From an uncultured Ruminococcus sp. (GTDB lineage: Bacteria > Bacillota > Clostridia > Oscillospirales > Ruminococcaceae): a DNA stretch of 9,013 bases. Made by a program: the position numbers and the translations under genes. The DNA lies in assembly GCA_900553335.1 (NCBI GenBank), contig USCU01000033.1, positions 1 through 9,013 of the forward strand, written 5' to 3'. Below the pieces are notes generated by a model. The model was not told the DNA's origin. It saw only the letters and a list, made by a program, of their open reading frames with translations, and did no database searches. Each line of letters starts with the position of its first letter. The first letter of the stretch is position 1. Shown here one piece after another: positions 6,125 to 9,013 of this stretch.

Positions 6125-8245
6125 CTACTGCTTGTCTGCGTTCTTCTTAGCTTCGATATCAGCTAGCGCATCTTTTCTTGAAAGATTGATTCTTCCCTGA
6201 TCATCAATTTCCATTACCTTAACGACAATTTCATCACCGATGGAAACCACATCCTCAACCTTTTCAACTCTCTGCTTATCGAGCTTTGAGATATGAACAA
6301 GTCCGTCCTTACCCGGTGCGATTTCAACAAACGCTCCGAAGTTCATAAGCCTTACAACCTTGCCCTTATAAATAGCGCCGATTTCAGGATCGTTCGCAAT
6401 TGTGTTAATTACACTAACAGCAGCCTGAGCTTTTTCCATATCAAGTCCTGATACAAAAACATCTCCTGTTTCTTCAATATCAATCTTAACGTCAAAATCA
6501 GCGCAGAGTTTCTGAATAACCTTTCCGCCTGAACCGATAACTTCTCTGATTTTGTCAACAGGAACCTTTGTAGCAAGCATCTTAGGCGCCCATTTATTAA
6601 CTGTAGGTCTTGGCGCATCTATCGCCTTAAGCATAATCTCATCAAGAATATAATCTCTTGCTTTATGCGTTTTCTCAAAAGCTTCCTTAATAATCTCAGG
6701 AGTAAGTCCGTCAACCTTGATATCAACCTGAATAGCAGTGATACCCTTCTTTGTTCCGCCAACCTTAAAGTCCATGTCGCCAAAGAAGTCCTCAAGTCCC
6801 TGAATATCTACCATTGTCATAAATTCACCGTTTTCCTTGGTGATAAGACCACAGGAAATTCCTGCAACTGGAGCTTTGATCGGAACACCCGCATCCATGA
6901 GCGCAAGGGTTGATCCACAGATAGACCCCTGTGATGTAGATCCGTTTGAAGAAAGAACCTCAGATACCATTCTTATAGCATAAGGGAAATCCTCAACATC
7001 AGGAATTACCGGAACAAGCGCACGTTCTGCAAGAGCACCATGACCGATTTCTCTTCTTCCTGGTCCCCTTGAAGGTCTTGTTTCGCCAACAGAATAAGAC
7101 GGAAAATTATAATGGTGAATATATCTCTTTGTATCCTCTTCGTCAAGTCCGTCAAGACGCTGAGAATCACTTACAGGACCAAGTGTGCAAATCGTAAGAA
7201 CTTGAGTCTGACCACGAGTAAACATACCTGAACCGTGAACACGAGGTAAGAGTCCAACTTCCGCTGCCAAAGGTCTGATCTCGTCTATCTGTCTTCCGTC
7301 AACACGCTTGCCTTCACAAAGCCAATTTCTTACGATCTTCTTCTGAAGCTTGTAGATACACTCATCGATCATTGCAATTCTGTCTTCGTTTTCTGCATCA
7401 AACTTCTCGTGAACAGCATCCTTTATCGGGTTAAGTCTTGCTTCTCTTACATTCTTATCGTTTGTATCGAGTGCAGTCTTTACGTCCTCGCCGCAGAATT
7501 CTTCGATCGCATCAAATAAGTCATGGTCAACCTCCTGAGATTCAAACTCAAATTTAGGCTTACCAATCTGCGATTTGATGTCTTCGATAAAAGCAACCAT
7601 CTTTTTAATTTCTTCATGCCCCTTTAAGATTGCGTCAAGCATAACATCATCAGGAACTTCATCTGCACCTGCTTCGATCATAACGATCTTTTCAGCAGTA
7701 CCTGCAACAGTAAGGTTTAAGTGATTGTTCTCTCTTTGCTCAAGAGTCGGATTTAAAACAATTTCATCATCAACAAGCCCTACGGAAATTCCCGCAATAG
7801 GTCCATTCCAAGGAATATCAGAAATAGAAATAGCAATAGATGTAGCAATCATTCCTGCAATCTCAGGAGAATTGTCAGGGTCAACTGCAAGCACAGTCAT
7901 AACAACAGATACATCGTTTCTCATATCCTTCGGGAAAAGCGGTCTGATAGGACGGTCAACAACACGGGAAGTCAAAATCGCCTTCTCAGTAGGCTTTCCT
8001 TCTCTCTTCATAAATGATCCCGGGATTTTTCCTACCGAATAAAGTCTTTCCTCATAATCAACTGAAAGCGGAAAGAAATCAATTCCATCTCTCGGCTTTG
8101 CAGAAGCCGTAACATTTGCCATTACTACAGTTTCGCCGTAACGAACCCAACACGAACCGTTTGAAAGCTCACAGGTCTTTCCTGTTTCAACAATTAACGG
8201 TCTGCCGGCGTATGTAGTTTCAAATACTCTGTACTTTTCAAACAT
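6125..8245 (-). CDS. pnp: Polyribonucleotide nucleotidyltransferase (PNPase)
   Basis: Trimeric 3'-5' phosphorolytic exoribonuclease that degrades RNA to nucleoside diphosphates, central to mRNA turnover. From the chosen start it has 706 residues, normal for the family. Order of domains: first RNase PH core (about 5-230, with DYEERLYSVGKIPGSFMKREG at 63-83 in part), helical linker, second RNase PH core (about 310-550) with the phosphate-site stretch SVGETRPSRGPGRREIGHG (385-403), SQGSICGSTLALMDAGVP and the catalytic GDMDFK (489-494: D492, K494, plus D486), then KH (VIGSGGKVIQKL, 569-580) and S1 (about 627-692). Start choice: ATG at 8245 follows AAAGGAG (8254-8260) by 8 bases and begins MFEKYRVFETTYAGRPL, the typical N terminus; a longer in-frame extension to 8293 has no such support. 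It follows rpsO, the usual neighbour, across a terminator, and ends in TAG 8 bases before repeat copy B. Confidence 0.97.
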   Translation of the reverse strand: MFEKYRVFETTYAGRPLIVETGKTCELSNGSCWVRYGETVVMANVTASAKPRDGIDFFPLSVDYEERLYSVGKIPGSFMKREGKPTEKAILTSRVVDRPIRPLFPKDMRNDVSVVMTVLAVDPDNSPEIAGMIATSIAISISDIPWNGPIAGISVGLVDDEIVLNPTLEQRENNHLNLTVAGTAEKIVMIEAGADEVPDDVMLDAILKGHEEIKKMVAFIEDIKSQIGKPKFEFESQEVDHDLFDAIEEFCGEDVKTALDTNDKNVREARLNPIKDAVHEKFDAENEDRIAMIDECIYKLQKKIVRNWLCEGKRVDGRQIDEIRPLAAEVGLLPRVHGSGMFTRGQTQVLTICTLGPVSDSQRLDGLDEEDTKRYIHHYNFPSYSVGETRPSRGPGRREIGHGALAERALVPVIPDVEDFPYAIRMVSEVLSSNGSTSQGSICGSTLALMDAGVPIKAPVAGISCGLITKENGEFMTMVDIQGLEDFFGDMDFKVGGTKKGITAIQVDIKVDGLTPEIIKEAFEKTHKARDYILDEIMLKAIDAPRPTVNKWAPKMLATKVPVDKIREVIGSGGKVIQKLCADFDVKIDIEETGDVFVSGLDMEKAQAAVSVINTIANDPEIGAIYKGKVVRLMNFGAFVEIAPGKDGLVHISKLDKQRVEKVEDVVSIGDEIVVKVMEIDDQGRINLSRKDALADIEAKKNADKQ

Positions 8246-8420
8246 ACTTTTTACTCCTTTTCTTTTTTCAGCAGGAGCTTTAGCAATAAACACAAAACTT
8301 AAATTTAATTTTCAAGTCCTCTGTTTAATGCTAATCACACCTGCTTTGTAACTTTAGTTTAATATATATACCAAAAGGCAGACAGCAAGTATTAGTTGCT
8401 GCTGCCTTATTAGTACAAAA
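8246..8420 (-). other. rpsO-pnp intergenic region
   Basis: 175 bases between the rpsO stop and the pnp start. The rpsO-proximal part holds the terminator at 8375-8408. The rest is AT-rich leader for pnp, ending in its ribosome binding site. A TGGTATATAT stretch just past the terminator could be an extended -10 without a good -35, and TTGAAA near 8313 has no convincing partner, so I cannot assign a pnp promoter. pnp may be expressed by read-through from rpsO. Confidence 0.5.
8375..8408 (-). terminator. Terminator after rpsO
   Basis: AAGGCAG (8375-8381) pairs with CTGCCTT (8402-8408), and CAGCAA (8383-8388) with TTGCTG (8396-8401). This gives 13 pairs with one bulged base and a 7-base loop. 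On the minus strand it ends in CTTTTGG, a short T tract, so some read-through into pnp is plausible. It lies 12 bases past the rpsO stop. Confidence 0.85.
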
Positions 8421-8687
8421 TTACTTACGGATTCCGAGCTTTTCAATGATAGCTCTGTATCTTTCAATATCCGTCTTGATAAGATAATTAAGAAGGTTTC
8501 TTCTCTTACCAACCATTTTAAGAAGTCCTCTTCTTGAGTGATGGTCGTTCTTGTGGATCTTAAGGTGTGCTGTAAGATCATTGATTCTCTTAGTTAAAAT
8601 AGCAATCTGAACCTCAGGAGAACCTGTGTCTGTATCGTGCTTTCTGTTAGCTTCGATTACAGCTGTTTTTTCTTCTTTTCTAAGCAT
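8421..8687 (-). CDS. rpsO: 30S ribosomal protein S15
   Basis: Primary-binding protein of the small subunit, contacting the 16S rRNA central domain three-way junction. The 88 residues are the standard S15 length. Conserved stretches are [16 protein letters not shown] (20-35), [19 protein letters not shown] (38-56) and [11 protein letters not shown] (59-69). Start choice: ATG at 8687 begins MLRKEEKT as in other S15 proteins and has AAAGAGGT (8696-8703) 8 bases ahead. A longer frame from GTG at 8723 would add 12 residues not usual for S15 and would translate through a leader stem, so I reject it. It is the first gene of its transcript and is followed by a terminator and pnp. Many bacteria autoregulate rpsO through a leader RNA that mimics the rRNA site; the leader here is structured. 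Confidence 0.97.
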   Translation of the reverse strand: MLRKEEKTAVIEANRKHDTDTGSPEVQIAILTKRINDLTAHLKIHKNDHHSRRGLLKMVGKRRNLLNYLIKTDIERYRAIIEKLGIRK

Positions 8688-8798
8688 TTTTAAGTACCTC
8701 TTTCTTAATTTTTCCTTTATCACAGTAACAGGATAACGGCACTTCCGAAGTTCGGCAATCTCCTAAAACCGTGATAAGGTATTGCGGTTTTCACAACC
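8688..8798 (-). promoter_or_regulatory. rpsO mRNA leader with pairing potential, candidate S15 autoregulatory element
   Basis: About 111 nt between the predicted start of transcription and the ATG. On the minus strand CCTTATCAC (8771-8779) can pair with GTGATAAAGG (8714-8723, one bulged base), closing a large loop that ends 10 bases before the ribosome binding site. AAAACCG (8785-8791) can instead pair with CGGTTTT (8765-8771); the two stems share base 8771 and partly exclude each other. A small ACTT/AAGT or CCGA/TCGG hairpin lies inside. S15 leaders that control translation are known in several bacterial groups; that this is one is inference. Confidence 0.5.
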
Positions 8799-8804
8799 TT
8801 ATCA

Positions 8805-8833
8805 ATTTTACCATAAAAATGGTAACTTGTAAA
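8805..8833 (-). promoter_or_regulatory. Sigma-A-type promoter for rpsO
   Basis: Minus-strand TTTACA (8828-8833), 17-base spacer, TAAAAT (8805-8810), with an extended -10 (TATGG immediately before TAAAAT). Predicted start of transcription is near 8798. The spacer end TTTATGG is shared with the gamma/beta decarboxylase promoter. Confidence 0.75.
8808..8825. promoter_or_regulatory. Perfect palindrome in the rpsO promoter spacer
   Basis: TTACCAT (8808-8814) and ATGGTAA (8819-8825) form a 7-bp inverted repeat with 4 bases between, covering most of the -35/-10 spacer and half the -10 box. A protein bound here would block RNA polymerase. One arm is partly explained by the extended -10 sequence. Confidence 0.4.
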
Positions 8834-8844
8834 TAGGATTTACA

Positions 8845-8858
8845 AAATGTTAACATTT
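8845..8858. promoter_or_regulatory. Perfect 14-bp palindrome upstream of the rpsO -35 box
   Basis: AAATGTTAACATTT is a perfect palindrome with no spacer, ending 11 bases before the -35 box. It could be a regulator site; in AT-rich intergenic DNA a chance origin is also possible. Confidence 0.35.
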
Positions 8859-8860
8859 GG

Positions 8861-8903
8861 TTCAATAAGGGCATCACCCCGTCATTCAACAAACGACTGG
8901 ACG
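8861..8903. repeat. Dispersed repeat, copy C
   Basis: Begins TTCAATAAG, then GGCA and a CCGTCATTCAACAAACGAC core (8879-8897), and continues TGGACG where copy B has AGAACA. The first 9 bases and the AACAAACGAC segment are identical to copy B. It lies upstream of the rpsO promoter in DNA where I see no gene. Confidence 0.65.
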
Positions 8904-8914
8904 TCAGCTCATTA

Positions 8915-8943
8915 GACGGCGGACATAAGCCGTCGTTATTTAA
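8915..8943. repeat. Hairpin and fourth repeat core next to copy C
   Basis: GACGGC (8915-8920) and GCCGTC (8929-8934) form a perfect 6-bp stem with an 8-base loop. It is followed by CGTTATTTAA (8934-8943), identical to the core of copy B. The loop (GGACATAA) resembles the AGAACATA between the arms of the copy B hairpin. The element may continue past the end of the real sequence. Confidence 0.5.
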
Positions 8944-8959
8944 TACCGTTTTGCTCTTT

Positions 8960-9013
8960 CTGTCTCTTATGCACATCTCCGAGCCCACGAGACAAGAGGC
9001 AATCTCGTATGCC
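8960..9013. other. Illumina Nextera adapter contamination
   Basis: Positions 8960-8978 match the Nextera (Tn5) mosaic end CTGTCTCTTATACACATCT with one difference (G for A at 8971). They are followed by the read 2 adapter arm CCGAGCCCACGAGAC (8979-8993), an 8-base index AAGAGGCA (8994-9001, the i7 sequence I recall as N711) and the start of the P7 primer ATCTCGTATGCC (9002-9013). Read on the minus strand it encodes the known artefact peptide SEMCIRDR. This is library sequence, not DNA of the organism. Confidence 0.98.

Larger units (their letters stand above)
8834..8959. other. Intergenic region upstream of rpsO
   Basis: Contains the 14-bp palindrome, repeat copy C and the hairpin with a fourth core. 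I see no coding sequence, tRNA or other promoter here. The next gene lies beyond the end of the genomic sequence. Confidence 0.6.

Noticed and set aside
6409..6913. Frames of 69 and 82 codons within pnp on either strand
   Set aside because: They are shadows of the PNPase second RNase PH and KH coding regions, with composition explained by the real frame.
8354..8581. Minus-strand frame of 75 codons overlapping rpsO
   Set aside because: It is an out-of-frame shadow of the strongly conserved S15 coding sequence and runs through the rpsO terminator.
8765..8804. H-type pseudoknot formed by the two nested repeats upstream of rpsO (8796-8804/8772-8780 and 8785-8791/8765-8771)
   Set aside because: The second arms are contiguous, leaving no linker to cross a 9-bp stem, and the outermost arm is largely upstream of the predicted start of transcription. 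They are better treated as alternatives.
8791..8988. Minus-strand frame of 65 codons beginning MGSEMCIRDR
   Set aside because: Its start lies in the Nextera adapter; the MCIRD peptide is a known translation artefact of that adapter, and the rest crosses repeats and the rpsO promoter.
1..9013. CRISPR arrays, tRNA or rRNA genes, transposases, phage or defence genes
   Set aside because: I looked on both strands and saw no regularly spaced repeats, no tRNA cloverleaf and no such coding sequences; the dispersed repeats are too few and too irregular for CRISPR.

Overview
The window is a stretch of a moderately AT-rich Firmicutes genome, most likely a gut-type Clostridia (Oscillospiraceae/Ruminococcaceae-like). 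That placement is inferred from the gene set: a Na+-pump decarboxylase beta/gamma pair, RecD2 next to ComFC, rpsO-pnp, AGGAG-type ribosome binding sites and sigma-A-type promoters. Every complete gene lies on the minus strand, so transcription runs from high to low coordinates. A 23-codon end of a plus-strand gene enters at the left edge. The last 54 bases (8960-9013) are not genomic: they are an Illumina Nextera adapter with its index, so real sequence stops at 8959. Layout in transcription order: (1) rpsO (ribosomal protein S15) has its own promoter, a structured leader of about 110 nt and a strong terminator, and is followed by pnp (polynucleotide phosphorylase), which ends at another terminator. 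(2) An operon with a clear promoter holds a small one-helix membrane protein of unknown function, recD2 (helicase) and comFC (phosphoribosyltransferase-like competence protein); the genes are almost touching or overlapping. (3) A well-defined promoter, flanked by a 9-bp inverted repeat, drives an OadG-like gamma subunit and the beta subunit of a sodium-translocating decarboxylase, ending at a terminator. (4) yfbR, an HD-domain 5'-deoxynucleotidase, converges on the plus-strand gene across a shared hairpin. How the genes relate: S15 and PNPase belong to ribosome assembly and RNA turnover, RecD2 and ComFC to DNA repair and uptake, and the beta/gamma pair to membrane energetics through biotin-dependent decarboxylation; the alpha carboxyltransferase and the biotin carrier are not in the window. 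YfbR acts in dNMP salvage. Most of the window is ordinary housekeeping sequence. The less ordinary material is between the genes: a short dispersed repeat present in three or four copies around pnp and upstream of rpsO, competing base-pairings in the rpsO leader, and perfect palindromes placed over two promoters. I did not find a new defence, mobile or biosynthetic system.
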